DNA of 64,000 nucleotides, taken from positions 248,001 through 312,000 of the forward strand of contig CAWUHX010000311.1 of assembly GCA_963922205.1 (NCBI GenBank). The letters run 5' to 3'. This stretch comes from Romanomermis culicivorax (Eukaryota > Nematoda > Enoplea > Mermithida > Mermithidae). A program made the translations under genes and the position numbers. This document shows positions 1-14,953 of the stretch, one piece after another. How positions within the stretch are numbered: position 1 is the first letter of the stretch; the number at the start of each line of letters is the position of its first letter. The notes below the pieces were generated by a model that did no database searches, had not been told where the DNA came from, and saw nothing but the letters and a program-made list of their open reading frames with translations.

Positions 1-176
1 ACCCCATTTTTCATAACAATAATGTTTGCTCTTCCAAATGAAGATTCAAGAATCCAATTTGTTCGGCTGGATTTTAAGAAAAAAGTCGATTGATAACACA
101 TGACCTGGAATCCACCTTACTTTCTTGCCAACCCTACTAGTTTAAACAAAAGCCATCATACTGTAGCCATATCTCA

Positions 177-1163
177 ATGTACTGTAAATTTTTTCTTAAG
201 GTTCTGCTCGGCTACAGTATGAATGCCGAACAAATCATCATTTTGTGTTTTTTATTTTCGACTGGTACCGTCGGTACGATATTCAACAGTGTATTCTTAT
301 TTTTAAATTTGGCCAAAAAAAATTTCACCCTGGATTATTGTTATTTCGTTTATAATTTGGCTTTCATAAATTTGATTTACAATTTAAATTTGATCACTTT
401 ACAAACGGCCGTCATCGTGGCCAATTTGGACGAAAGTCACGTGATTTGCGTCCTAGGCGGCTATATACACATGGCGACGGCGTTGGCCGGCATCGTAAAT
501 CAAGCCTTTTTGGCCGTAAATCGTTATTTGCTACTTTTCAACCGCGATTTACACGCGCGATTTTTCAAAAGCCGGCGTTTAAAATTTTTGTACATTTTTT
601 CTATATGCCTAGTTTGTTCTATAGTAGAATTGGGTTTTTGGTTTTGGAACGATTACGGCCTATTCAACGGTATTTGTTGTACGGATTTTAAACGTATACC
701 CGTTTGGCATACGATGATCGATTTTATGTTGCCGGTTTGGTTTTCCTACCTAATTTGCATATTCGTCGCTTACCGTATTTCCGTTTTGGTGAAACGTCAT
801 ACGAATAATCGCGATCGTATGATACAATCTAGGATAACCGAAGGTCGATCGATAATCAAATTTATTTCCTTCGAAATTGGCGTCCCGTTAATTTTAGAAT
901 CGCCGGTTTTAATTTCGATTATTTTCCACGATTTCGTCAAAGTACCATTAGTTTTAGATACGGTATTCACCGGTTTGTTCATTTTACACACGGCTATAGA
1001 TCCGTTGGTTACTGTAACGGTCATAAAGCCGTACCGTCGCGAATTTTTGGCCTATTACCGTAAAATTTTCAAAAGGAAGAATAAAATTGAACCGACGGCG
1101 AACGTAAACAACAACAATAACAATAAAAATAACGCTAACGAACACGTCAACACCAGTTTTTGA
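177..1163 (+). CDS. Intronless seven-transmembrane serpentine receptor (chemoreceptor-like GPCR)
   Basis: 328 codons in one exon. The protein has seven hydrophobic segments (about residues 19-46, 54-78, 90-121, 138-160, 180-206, 228-255, 258-282). C91 near TM3 could pair with C167/C168 in extracellular loop 2. An NRY triplet at 115-117 replaces the rhodopsin-family DRY. After TM7 comes DPLVTV...KPYR in place of NPxxY, as in many nematode serpentine receptors, then a basic and asparagine-rich cytoplasmic tail. The family role is ligand sensing at the plasma membrane through G proteins; the ligand cannot be told. A second ATG at 219 begins just before TM1 and follows a CTACAG that could be a splice or trans-splice acceptor, so the true protein may be 314 residues. 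It is on the same strand as the large gene 2.5 kb downstream, with no sign that they are co-regulated. The exact receptor class (srsx-, str- or srw-like) is not resolved. Confidence 0.8.
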   Translation: MYCKFFLKVLLGYSMNAEQIIILCFLFSTGTVGTIFNSVFLFLNLAKKNFTLDYCYFVYNLAFINLIYNLNLITLQTAVIVANLDESHVICVLGGYIHMATALAGIVNQAFLAVNRYLLLFNRDLHARFFKSRRLKFLYIFSICLVCSIVELGFWFWNDYGLFNGICCTDFKRIPVWHTMIDFMLPVWFSYLICIFVAYRISVLVKRHTNNRDRMIQSRITEGRSIIKFISFEIGVPLILESPVLISIIFHDFVKVPLVLDTVFTGLFILHTAIDPLVTVTVIKPYRREFLAYYRKIFKRKNKIEPTANVNNNNNNKNNANEHVNTSF

Positions 1164-1310
1164 AGGAGGATTAGTGAAGTTCCAGATAAACAGTTGTTTT
1201 TTATGTAAAGCACTTTTTTCCACACTAAAGTTTACATCCAACATGTTGATCTGGCCTCATTCCACAGTAACACTTTGCACCATCAAAGTTTCATGGGTTT
1301 CACTACTATT

Positions 1311-2420
1311 CACACAACAGCGAAACTCAAAATAGCGAGACTCAATACAGTGATTCTCAATTCAGCGAAGTCTCAATACAGTGATGTTTCAAAACAGCGA
1401 TTCTCAATTCAGCGAAGTCTTGATACAGCGATTCTCAAAACAGTGAAGTCCCAAAACATCGATTCTCAATACTGCGAAATCTCAAAAGAGTGATTCTTAA
1501 TTCAGCGAAGTCTCAATACAGCGATTTTCAAAACAGCGAATTTTCAGAAAAGTTATCTTTAGAATGGAAAAATGTTGATCGGACGGGGCAATCATTTTGG
1601 CCTAATAGACCTATTTGCTCCTCCATTCCGATCTGGTGGATGCTGATTGTCGCACATTTTGGCACGAATCGCCAGATTTCTGATATGGCTCTATGGCACG
1701 TATTTTCCCGACATATTCTGGTTTGTTTATTATTAACATATCTACGTGCATGTTTTTTATTTTATTTTTCCTTTATTGACTTATTTCTTTTTACATTATT
1801 CTAATTTCAAACCACTTTTTGTTTTTTTGTTTAATTTTTTTCAGGTTACGTACTTTTATTCTATTTTTTACATACTTTTTATTACATTATTTTACTTTTC
1901 GTTTCTTTATTATTTGTTTTTTGTTCTACCTTTCCTGCTTATTTATTTTATTCATTTCATTTTATTAGCTTATTTCATTTTGTTTTATTTATTTCATCAA
2001 TTTCATTTTTTTGCAATTAAGCTTGATAATTTGTTGTTTTTGTTTTCTTTCAAACGTCTCGCAAAAGTATTTTTCTGACAGATGTTTTTTTGTGATTTTG
2101 GAATGGTCCGTTTGAGACTCTCAACTAGCAAAAACGGTTTCAATATACCTAATTTGTATATTTATTATAAAAATGAGGCGTGCGTTCACTCTAACGCTTA
2201 GAACTTTTTACTATTCGCAGTATTGAGAATCGCTGTATTGAGACTTCACTGTTTTGAGAATCGTTATGGTGAGTCTCGCTATTTTGAGACTTCGCTGTAT
2301 TGAGAATCGCTGTTTTGAGAATCGCTGTATTGAGATTTCGCTATAATGTGAATCGCTGTTTTGAGACTTCGCTGTTTTGAGAAACGCTGTGTTAAGTCTC
2401 GCCATTTTGAGTTCCACGGT
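1311..2420. mobile_element. Foldback-like element with minisatellite termini, copy 1
   Basis: The left end (about 1325-1553) is a degenerate tandem array of a 15-16 bp unit close to TCAATACAGCGATTC. The right end (about 2212-2415) is the same array in reverse complement. Together they make long inverted termini around a T-rich core. A second, diverged copy with a homologous core lies at 34287-35350. No coding capacity is apparent, so this looks like a non-autonomous foldback-type element. Confidence 0.75.
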
Positions 2421-3718
2421 CAAGCGTAAACTGCGAGTGGCCACGTGCGGGGTGGACAATCCTGCTCCGGTTTACTACACTAGCTGATCAGGGAACTGGC
2501 TAGCATATAAAATTTCTAAAGTTGCAAGAGCTTCTACCAACAGACAAAATTTGAGAATTTCCAGCCGTGTTGAACAGTTTTTTCCAATGCTAAATTCACG
2601 TAAATTCCATCAATTTAATCCATATTTTGGATTATTATCCGAATGCTACATGTCACTTTCGTTGAAATTTTGAAATCAATAATTTTTTTATCTGTTATTT
2701 TTTCGCTGAAATTTTATTTGCGAATTGAAAATGCGGAGTTTGCTCAGAATTAATATTTTCCAAGAATAGCTCATGTTTTCAGCAAAAATTTCTGTGAAAA
2801 TCAATGTAAGACTCAAATAAATTTTGACAATTTTTGCCTCCTAATCGACATGTCTTTTACTTTTTGGGATCTAAACACATTTATATGTGATGTATATGCA
2901 TAAACAGCTGATAATTATCGTTTGAGAACTGATTAATGACCGGTATTAAGTTAGCTGAAATTTTGATATTCGAAACTCAGCCTAGCCCCGTATTTTTGCA
3001 GTATTCCAGTATGACATTGCCCAAAAAGTTACCAAAGACAAAAAATCGTGCTTAATTTGATCAACATAGCTCATTTGAATAAGCATCAGAAGAATGATTT
3101 CCCGCCAGAACTAAGAATAGAACACCAGTTGCATTTTCAATATCCTCTACTGTTGTAAAATGATAACCCCCTAAAACTGTAAAATTTTATAAAAAATGCA
3201 AAGAAAATCGTAAAATGCTAAAAGAAAATGGATCAAATCCAGAAAAATGTGTAAAATTTTAGACTTCGAAATGCAAAAAATTATGTACCAGGTGAGATGC
3301 TATCTGAAAAAAACAAGCTGCGAATATGAAACATTTCGCCCTTTGATCAAGTATCGCTCGTCAGTACATTTTCATCAACAAAAAGCATCCACGAATCACG
3401 CAACAAAACAACAACTCTAAAAGATAATAAACAAACAAACAGTATTTCCACGTCAACGTGACAACATTATGAGTTAGTAGTTCTGTTATTCGGAGCATGT
3501 TCATTCATGTGAAAAAATCATGAAATATACGTGTGAAAACAGCACCCAGACATATACTTTGTTATTTTTGAGCTTTATTGTCACGAAAGTTGTGCAGAAT
3601 ATTCCATGTTCGTGTTTTCATGATATAAAAATGTGTACAATGTTTCCATAGCATTTTTTCTGCATTTTTACCCAGTATAATAGCGGATAAATTGATCTAG
3701 GTGTTATTTCCATCGAAA
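2421..3718. other. Intergenic sequence upstream of the large toxin-like gene
   Basis: 1.3 kb without an ORF or repeat that I recognise. It should hold the promoter of the gene starting at 3719. A CTAG-type acceptor sits at about 3697-3700, 18 bases before the ATG, and could serve a 5' UTR intron or trans-splicing; this is inference only. Confidence 0.4.
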
Positions 3719-6700
3719 ATGACTACTAATTCTTTCGCGGAAGCTTTCGCCGATGGTCATTTGGTGGAAAAATTCAACGATCATTTTGAACATGCGAGTA
3801 CAAAATGGGATGAAAATTTTTTTCATACGTCGCTTTATAAACGATATTTTTCGCACGTCGTATTGGGCATCGCAACATCGATGATTCTAACCCAAGATTC
3901 TAATTTTGAAAATTTATATCATACGGGTGATGATCACGTGGTGAGAATCATTTTGACGAAAAGTGGAAATAATCAAGCTATAGTCAATACATTTTTCATG
4001 GGAAATACAGATATGGGGTTATTGAAAATTTACAACAAACAGGCGGAGTTTAAATATCTTTTTAATGATGATATAAAATTGATGTCGGATCGTTTTGATT
4101 CGCCATTAATAAATATTGATTTGCAGCCTAAAGAATTGAGCAAATTGAAAAAATTAGTATATGAAAAAGAGCAAATAAATTTCGAAAATTATATTCTGGA
4201 GTATAAAAATTACGAAATTAGTCCGCAATTTCCGTTTCGAGGTATTAAAATGCGAAAAATTGAATTTCCAACCGCTACAGAAAAATCTAGGAAATTAAAT
4301 TTACATAGTTTTAATTACGTTCACGCTAATTTGAATAGTAACGCGATTAAAAAATTGTGTAAAAATTTCATCCATATATTAAATGAAGATCCCGCCAATT
4401 ATCTACACGTCAAACAATTGTTCACAATTGTATCCCAACTTACTATGAAAGATGCCCATTTATTGACCAAACAAAATTTGGAACCCGTACCTCACGTATC
4501 AAAAACTGAAATTGGTCGTGCAGGATTTTTTCACGGGGTATTGGAAAGTTTGAAACATCAATTACCATTTTCGGAAATTTACATGAAACCAGCTATTCAT
4601 TTGAGGTTCAATGGCAATGCGTGGGATTCGGATTTTCTCCACGAGCACAAAAATTCCATATTAAACTATGCTAAATATGGTGAAGCTTCATTTACACCTC
4701 AAAACACATTTGATCGTCCTATAGAACAGTTTACACAACATACAACGGATGGACTCGTGGATCAAATATTACATCCTGTATTATACCTTAAAAGTAATAT
4801 AAAACAATTATTGGAAAAGCAAGTAGCACCCGTCGTTTTAACTTTTCAACACAAGACTCATCCTACTGTAAGCGAAATGTGTAAACAAGGAATCAGGAAC
4901 CGAGTGATTTTGGTTTCGCTGCGATCAAATTTTGATCAATGGATAAGCGTATCGAAAACTTTAATTACTTTACATACGTCAATTTTAGCGCGTTTTCCCG
5001 ACGACGAAAATTTAATATTAAAATATTTGCAACGCGCGTTTCAAGTACATTTTAATTTCGCATCTTTTCGACCGGAAAATTTAGCTAGATATTTAGCGTT
5101 GAATATTTTAGGATATTTACAAACGCCTAGAGGCGCCGATTATTCCTCTTACGAAGGTGAACCGAAATCCAATCCGCGAGACGAATCTTTATTAAATTTA
5201 GTACTTTTGAATAGTCACAAGAAAATTGTATGCATTAGATTTCATGACAAAGAAATTCAACCAACAAAAATTGATCATGAAATCCTCAATACTAAAACTT
5301 TATTACCCAGAAAACAGGCCATTATTGTAGACGTTATAAACGATGCTGGCAGTCTGGTTTTTCAGAAAAGTACAGTTTTCGTAGATTCTCTATCCAAATA
5401 TTTCATTTTAAAACCAATTTTACATACTAGATTGAGGAAAAGTTTACTCGACTACGCTTACAGTAGCCGGAAAAAATATTCGGAATCGGTTCGCGACACT
5501 TTATCTACGGTAATTTCTATGCATAGTCGATACATCAAATCGGAAAGGGATTTACACGCATTTTTGGACGGTTATTCCCTTTGTCCGGATACGTTAATAA
5601 AATTGGGTAATTATGCAAATGAGTACACGATGGCGATTAAAATACCGCAAAAAATGAAAAAATGGTATCATTTGCATAAAGGAGAAGCGAAATTGGAATA
5701 CGTAACATTACATTTTGAGTACAATAGCGAATCCGATCCGGCTAAGAAAGCTCTAGAAAATCTCAAAAATATTGGACACATTTTCAAGGATTCTAAAATT
5801 GCGTCCTTCAGCGTACTTTTCTCCCCAAAAAAAGTCACAATCGCTTGCCAAAAATGGACGTGCAATAGCCCGGATGTGAAAAGCTTCTTTTGCGGTGCAG
5901 CTCGTAGAAAAAGATCCTGCACGAATACGCAAATTTCCGAGCCAAAATCCGGAAAAAATTTGCATATGGCTAAATTATCCAAAATAACGCACGGTATCCA
6001 ATCGGGATTTTTAGTCCGCGATATAATAGCCGATTTATTGGACAAAGATTATAAATCTTTAGCCTTGACCAGCGGACTTTTGGCCGCTAGCGGAGTGACC
6101 GCCTATTTGGGCGGGAAAATGGGCGTGGCCGCCATTGGATCCTGCATGACCAATATTCCATTTATGGCCTACAACGCAATAGATGCTTATCATAGTTTCC
6201 AAAATCGTGATCAATTCCAAATGTACACCGATTTGGCCATGATCGGCCTGGATTCCTTATGCCTTGCCGATGGTCTACTCTTTGGATTGACCGGCGTGCC
6301 TATTGTGGGCGAAATTAGTTTCGCATTGTCCACAATTTTGCTCATTTCCATGAATATATATTCTAGTTTTAAATTAGTCGACGCTTTGAATAATCAATTG
6401 GAACTTTCGCCGTTGGAAAAATTCCAGGAAGGAATCCGTGCATTTTTACATATGAAACCTGAACCATTGATCGATCATTTGATTAAAGGAAAAAAGGCCG
6501 ATCAATTAATAGTAGATCAAAGTCTATCATCGTCTCAATTGTCCGAAAATTTCAAATATTATATAACTGCTGCTGCTATTGATTTAGATCAAAATGGAAA
6601 ATTGATCTACGAATCGGATAATTTTATTGATTTGAGGTTCACCATTCATAGGCGAAGAAAAAGTAGAATGATGCCAAATCAAATTTCGCGAGCAAATTAT

Positions 6701-8470
6701 TTTTGCGTCATGGATGCCACGAAAGACGAGATTTCAATCTGGAATACGTTCATATCGCCAATTTTTAGCAAAATACATAAATTTCAAGATTATTACTGTA
6801 GAAATGCGTTCGGTATACAATTTAATCAAAATCAACAATTATCTGCCCTCTATGATCTATTCGATGGCGATGATTTAGTTTACGGTTTCAAAAATGTATC
6901 GAATTTTTTTCGTTTGGGTCCTGGTAACAAAAAAATTAGCGGTGGAAATTTGGACGATGTATTTTTCATCAACAGTAATTTTCCTGTTAAAGGCGTTTTT
7001 GTAGGATTTTCCGGTCGTAATAGTATCGATCTTACAAAATACGGTATCGATTCCAGAATTTATGTTAGCAAAAACGCTTTCCAAACTGTTTCTGGAGAAA
7101 AAATTCGTTTTTACAATATCAGCGATTTTATAGGTCGAAAAATGCAACCTGAAACTATAAACATTTCTTGTGAATTTAAAAGTGTGGATTCTAAAGGTGG
7201 CGACAAAATTTCCATGGATGAAATTTATATCCTAAAGAATAAATGCAATTACGATTTGAATATTCACATCCATGAAAATACTTTAGTGAAAAGTTTAGCG
7301 ATTCGTGGAAACATAAATTTCATTGTTCATGCACAAGGTTACAATGAAATTTTCATTGGAAATTCAACCAACGTATCCTATGCTTTTGTGTACCAGAGCA
7401 CAAGTTTCTGGGATGTGACTTTCCACATTTTGGGCAATGTTTACATCCTGAACAGTGTTTCTGGACGGACAAAAATTCACACATTGGATCATCATCAGGA
7501 ATTCAAATTCTACTTTTTAGATACAATTTTGTTGTGGAATAAAAACCACCCAATGGCTTACATCAATTCTAATGAACCGTTCGAAACTTTATTCCAAAAA
7601 AGTTTCACATTTTCTCAAAAAAGTGGCATATCAGTGACGGCATTTTCGGAAGAAATCAATCAAAGCCTAATAATCGCAACATCAGGATTGCAAAAAGCTA
7701 ACTCTTCAACGACACTGGTCACAAGCAACCACGAAAATCACAAAAGTCAAATCATTTCTTTACATAATGGAAATAATGTACTAAGAATAAGCACCTTGTC
7801 TAATAACCTAACAGTTTACATATTAAAAAATCAAAAAATGACCATAGATTTACACCATCTTTCGCACAATATGCTAGTAAAGTTTAATCGACAAATTTGC
7901 ATAAAAGTCGACAAGCAAAATTTTGTTCAAGATTGCAACGTTATTTTGCATATTCATATCCAAGATTTGATCACTGGTAAAACGACCTATATAATGTCAA
8001 TTTTGATTCTGGCCGATTATCCAGATTGTTTCGATAATTTAATCATCCAAAATTACGCTACTTCTAGCTTGAAGGTCAAAAATCAAATTGAACTTTTACC
8101 CGATGACATACATCTATTTAAAAAGAGCTTGATCTATATAAGCGCTTTTACTGTAGAAACCGGGAGTCGTTTGATCAGCGATCAAAACGCAACCCATTTT
8201 TCTTACTATAGATTCAAAAAAACGCTGATCGTATCGAATTTACATTCCGACACGACTCGAGATTATATGACGATATTTTTCGAAGAATATTTAATTAATA
8301 GGCGCAAATTTTCCTCGTTGATATTCGAATTTACTGTGAATGGAAATTTATTGAAAGTGCCATATGTGGACAATTTGGTGGATGCAGCAATAGAAGAATG
8401 GAGATTTCATTCTGATTATGATCTGTCTGAAGATATAAGCTTTGAAAATAATAATATACCAGAATTTTAG
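3719..8470 (+). CDS. Large intronless pore-forming-toxin-like protein (Tcd/Mcf-type, putative)
   Basis: An uninterrupted 1583-codon frame. The ATG at 3719 is chosen because the frame upstream offers only a GTG (3701). There is no N-terminal signal peptide. Residues 1-705 are mixed and not recognised. C710, C715, C725 and C734 surround an RRKR furin-type site at 729-732. Residues about 764-886 form a long hydrophobic, glycine/alanine-rich block with several potential membrane helices, followed by a charged LEKFQEGIRAF segment (about 900-912). Around 1046-1110 are RTX-like motifs: FDGDDLVYG, then GGNLDDVF, then SGRNSIDL. The C-terminal 470 residues look beta-rich. The order hydrophobic hairpins then Gly/Asp beta repeats resembles the pore regions of large bacterial toxins (TcdA/TcdB-pore and Mcf type), which also occur in endosymbionts and, by transfer, in some animals. 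No catalytic effector domain was recognised. The lack of introns contrasts with the 3-25 exon genes to its right and suggests transfer or retroposition. Existence as a gene is secure; the family is an inference. Confidence 0.75.
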   Translation: MTTNSFAEAFADGHLVEKFNDHFEHASTKWDENFFHTSLYKRYFSHVVLGIATSMILTQDSNFENLYHTGDDHVVRIILTKSGNNQAIVNTFFMGNTDMGLLKIYNKQAEFKYLFNDDIKLMSDRFDSPLINIDLQPKELSKLKKLVYEKEQINFENYILEYKNYEISPQFPFRGIKMRKIEFPTATEKSRKLNLHSFNYVHANLNSNAIKKLCKNFIHILNEDPANYLHVKQLFTIVSQLTMKDAHLLTKQNLEPVPHVSKTEIGRAGFFHGVLESLKHQLPFSEIYMKPAIHLRFNGNAWDSDFLHEHKNSILNYAKYGEASFTPQNTFDRPIEQFTQHTTDGLVDQILHPVLYLKSNIKQLLEKQVAPVVLTFQHKTHPTVSEMCKQGIRNRVILVSLRSNFDQWISVSKTLITLHTSILARFPDDENLILKYLQRAFQVHFNFASFRPENLARYLALNILGYLQTPRGADYSSYEGEPKSNPRDESLLNLVLLNSHKKIVCIRFHDKEIQPTKIDHEILNTKTLLPRKQAIIVDVINDAGSLVFQKSTVFVDSLSKYFILKPILHTRLRKSLLDYAYSSRKKYSESVRDTLSTVISMHSRYIKSERDLHAFLDGYSLCPDTLIKLGNYANEYTMAIKIPQKMKKWYHLHKGEAKLEYVTLHFEYNSESDPAKKALENLKNIGHIFKDSKIASFSVLFSPKKVTIACQKWTCNSPDVKSFFCGAARRKRSCTNTQISEPKSGKNLHMAKLSKITHGIQSGFLVRDIIADLLDKDYKSLALTSGLLAASGVTAYLGGKMGVAAIGSCMTNIPFMAYNAIDAYHSFQNRDQFQMYTDLAMIGLDSLCLADGLLFGLTGVPIVGEISFALSTILLISMNIYSSFKLVDALNNQLELSPLEKFQEGIRAFLHMKPEPLIDHLIKGKKADQLIVDQSLSSSQLSENFKYYITAAAIDLDQNGKLIYESDNFIDLRFTIHRRRKSRMMPNQISRANYFCVMDATKDEISIWNTFISPIFSKIHKFQDYYCRNAFGIQFNQNQQLSALYDLFDGDDLVYGFKNVSNFFRLGPGNKKISGGNLDDVFFINSNFPVKGVFVGFSGRNSIDLTKYGIDSRIYVSKNAFQTVSGEKIRFYNISDFIGRKMQPETINISCEFKSVDSKGGDKISMDEIYILKNKCNYDLNIHIHENTLVKSLAIRGNINFIVHAQGYNEIFIGNSTNVSYAFVYQSTSFWDVTFHILGNVYILNSVSGRTKIHTLDHHQEFKFYFLDTILLWNKNHPMAYINSNEPFETLFQKSFTFSQKSGISVTAFSEEINQSLIIATSGLQKANSSTTLVTSNHENHKSQIISLHNGNNVLRISTLSNNLTVYILKNQKMTIDLHHLSHNMLVKFNRQICIKVDKQNFVQDCNVILHIHIQDLITGKTTYIMSILILADYPDCFDNLIIQNYATSSLKVKNQIELLPDDIHLFKKSLIYISAFTVETGSRLISDQNATHFSYYRFKKTLIVSNLHSDTTRDYMTIFFEEYLINRRKFSSLIFEFTVNGNLLKVPYVDNLVDAAIEEWRFHSDYDLSEDISFENNNIPEF

Positions 8471-8510
8471 TAAAGATTTTTTACTGATTCTTATCTTCAA
8501 TGCTTCTCTC

Positions 8511-9780
8511 GATGAGTAAACTGAAAAACAAAAATGAAAAAATTGAGAGAAAAATACAACGAAAGAACAAATAAGAGAAAAAAAGAATAGAAAAAGGCAA
8601 AAAAGGAAGAAAAAATAATCGAAATAATAATGAAGATAAGAAAGAAAAATAAAAAGAAAAAAAAGACGAAAGGAAAGAAGAAATAAAACGAAAAAAAGAC
8701 GGAAAATAAAAAGCAAGAAGAAAAAGAAAGAAAATAGGAAATTGAAAAGAAGAGAAGAAGAAATAAAAGAGGAAATAGAAAAGAAGAAAGAAAAGAAACA
8801 CGAAAGGAAGAACGAAAAGAAGAAAGAAAAGACGAAATAAAATAAGAAATAAAATAAAAACAATGAGAGGAAGAAGGAGAAGAAAAAAAAAAGAAAAGAA
8901 AAGAAAAGAAAAGAAAAGAAAAGAAAAGAAAAGAAAAGAAAAGAAAAGAAAAGAAAAGAAAAGAAAAGAAAAGAAAAGAAAATAAAAGAGGAAATAGAAA
9001 AGAACAGAAAGAGAAAGAGAAGCAAAATAAAAGTGGAAGGAAAGAAAAAGGACAAAAACGTGAAAGGAAAAAGGGATACAAAAAAGAGAAAAGCAGAAAA
9101 AGAGAGATAGCGAATAGAAAACAAAAAAAAAAACCAACGAGAAAGAAGAAAAAAGAAACAAAAATAAATAATAAAAAAAAGAGGAAAAAAGAAAGAAAAA
9201 AAGAAAGAAAAGAAAAAGAGAGAAAAGAAAAAGAGAGAAAAGAAAAAGAGAGAAAAGAAAAGAAAATAAAAGAGGAAATAGAAAAGAACAGAAAAAGAAA
9301 GAAAAGCAAAATAAAAGTTGAACAAAAGAAAAAGGACAAAAAGTAAATGAAAAAAAGCATAGAAAAAAGTAATGAAAAGAAAAATCGCGAGCAGAAAACA
9401 ATAAAAACAAACGCAAAGAAAAAAGAAAGAAAAGAAAAAAAGAACGACAAAGAAAAAAGCAAAAAAAGAAAACGAAAAAACATAGAAAAAGAAAAGAAAA
9501 ACATAGAAAGAGGACAAAGAATAAAAGACAGCGGAAAAAGAGAAAAAGAACGAAATGAAAGAGAAGAGAAAACGAAACAAAGAAAGGAAATACAAAAAAA
9601 GAAGAGAAGAAAAAAGTAAAAGAGGTAAAAAGAAAGAAGACAGAGAGTAAAAGACAACGGAAGAAAAGAAAAAGAAAGAAATGAAAGGGGAGAACAGAAA
9701 AAGAAAGAAAGGGAAGGAAATACAAAAAATGAAAAGGAGACAAAAGGAACAATAGGATTGCTAAATTTTGGAATATCAGA
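8511..9780. repeat. 1.3-kb polypurine tract with GAAAA microsatellite
   Basis: The plus strand is almost entirely A and G for 1.27 kb, beginning about 40 bases after the stop codon of the toxin-like gene. It contains a clean (GAAAA)n run at about 8893-8983 and several imperfect repeats of AGAAAAAGAGAG type. Because CTT/TTC/TCT-rich DNA has few stop codons, all three minus frames stay open for over 1.2 kb; those Phe/Ser-rich frames are artefacts. Such tracts can form triplex (H-) DNA. Confidence 0.9.
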
Positions 9781-9794
9781 GTAAAGTTCTTCAC

Positions 9795-10659
9795 TCTCGT
9801 TGCTTGATGATCTTACAGTAGACATGACGAATAGGAGGAGCTGGAATAACGTAATCTGTGGCCTGTCTCCTTGAAAAAAACAAGTACTATTGGAAGTTGT
9901 GGGTTTTAGTCAAGGCTTTACCAATTTTCCGAGAGAAAAACTCCGCAGTTCTGTAAACCAGTACTAATTTTTTCGATTTTTAAATTTAATAACTTTTTCT
10001 AAAATAGTCCATAATGCTACAGTAACCCGCATTCTAGCCGAATCGCTAAAACAGAATGAATCCAAAAATATGCTTCAATTTTGTTTCTAGTACTGTGAAC
10101 CTTAGACTATATCACCAGATTGCTTGAAAGTCGGGATGATACTATGACCTACAATGTCAATTTCGAAAGAGTGTGCTTGCGTATCACGAATGACATAACT
10201 TTCTCAGTTAATACTATATGATCAAGATTTGAATATAAAACTGGAAGACAAATTTAATTTTTTCACAATTTCCTGCTAAACGGAGTATAGCCTATATAGT
10301 TTAAAATGATAGACACTGCGAAAACCAAAAAAGTGTGTTTAACCCGACATGCAATTTTCGTTCAGTTGAAAACTGCATACTGTAGAAAATTGCAAAACCA
10401 CGACACTAGTCATGAGAACGGGAAGGGTCATCCGGTGAAAAAAAACATGCTTTATTCACTGTAGAATTTGTAAGCATATATTTGAATAACATTCAAAATT
10501 TTTTGAGCAAGAAATTCTGCAGTGAAAGCTGGTATGAACAATTTCGTTATTTTTCGATTTACACGCGTTTTACGAACCAGCACCGTTTTTCAAACCCGTG
10601 GATGGCAATATTTAGAAACTACAGTACATTCCACCACTGTGGTTCGCACGGTTAAGAAA
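9795..10659. other. Intergenic, nothing recognised
   Basis: AT-rich sequence between the purine tract and the 3' end of the HINT-like gene. I see no coding segment or bounded repeat here. Confidence 0.4.
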
Positions 10660-10665
10660 TTTATT
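10660..10665 (-). terminator. Poly(A) signal of the HINT-like gene
   Basis: AATAAA on the minus strand, about 80 bases downstream of the stop codon at 10745-10747. Confidence 0.6.
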
Positions 10666-10744
10666 CGCCTTAAAATTTAACAATATAGCTGGAATTTGCC
10701 CCCAGGATTAACATACTCCTCAAAATACAATATACAAGAGTTTT

Positions 10745-14953
<4,209 letters not shown>

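Noticed and set aside
1325..1553. CRISPR-like repeat array
   Set aside because: Units are 15-16 bp, contiguous without spacers, degenerate, and mirrored at the other end of a mobile element in an animal genome.
3701..3718. Upstream GTG as start of the toxin-like protein
   Set aside because: Nuclear eukaryotic genes start at ATG; the first in-frame ATG is at 3719 with an A at -3.
8348..9825. Three overlapping 415-442 codon minus-strand frames rich in Phe and Ser
   Set aside because: They read the complement of the polypurine tract, where stop codons are rare in every frame; no domain, no splice context.
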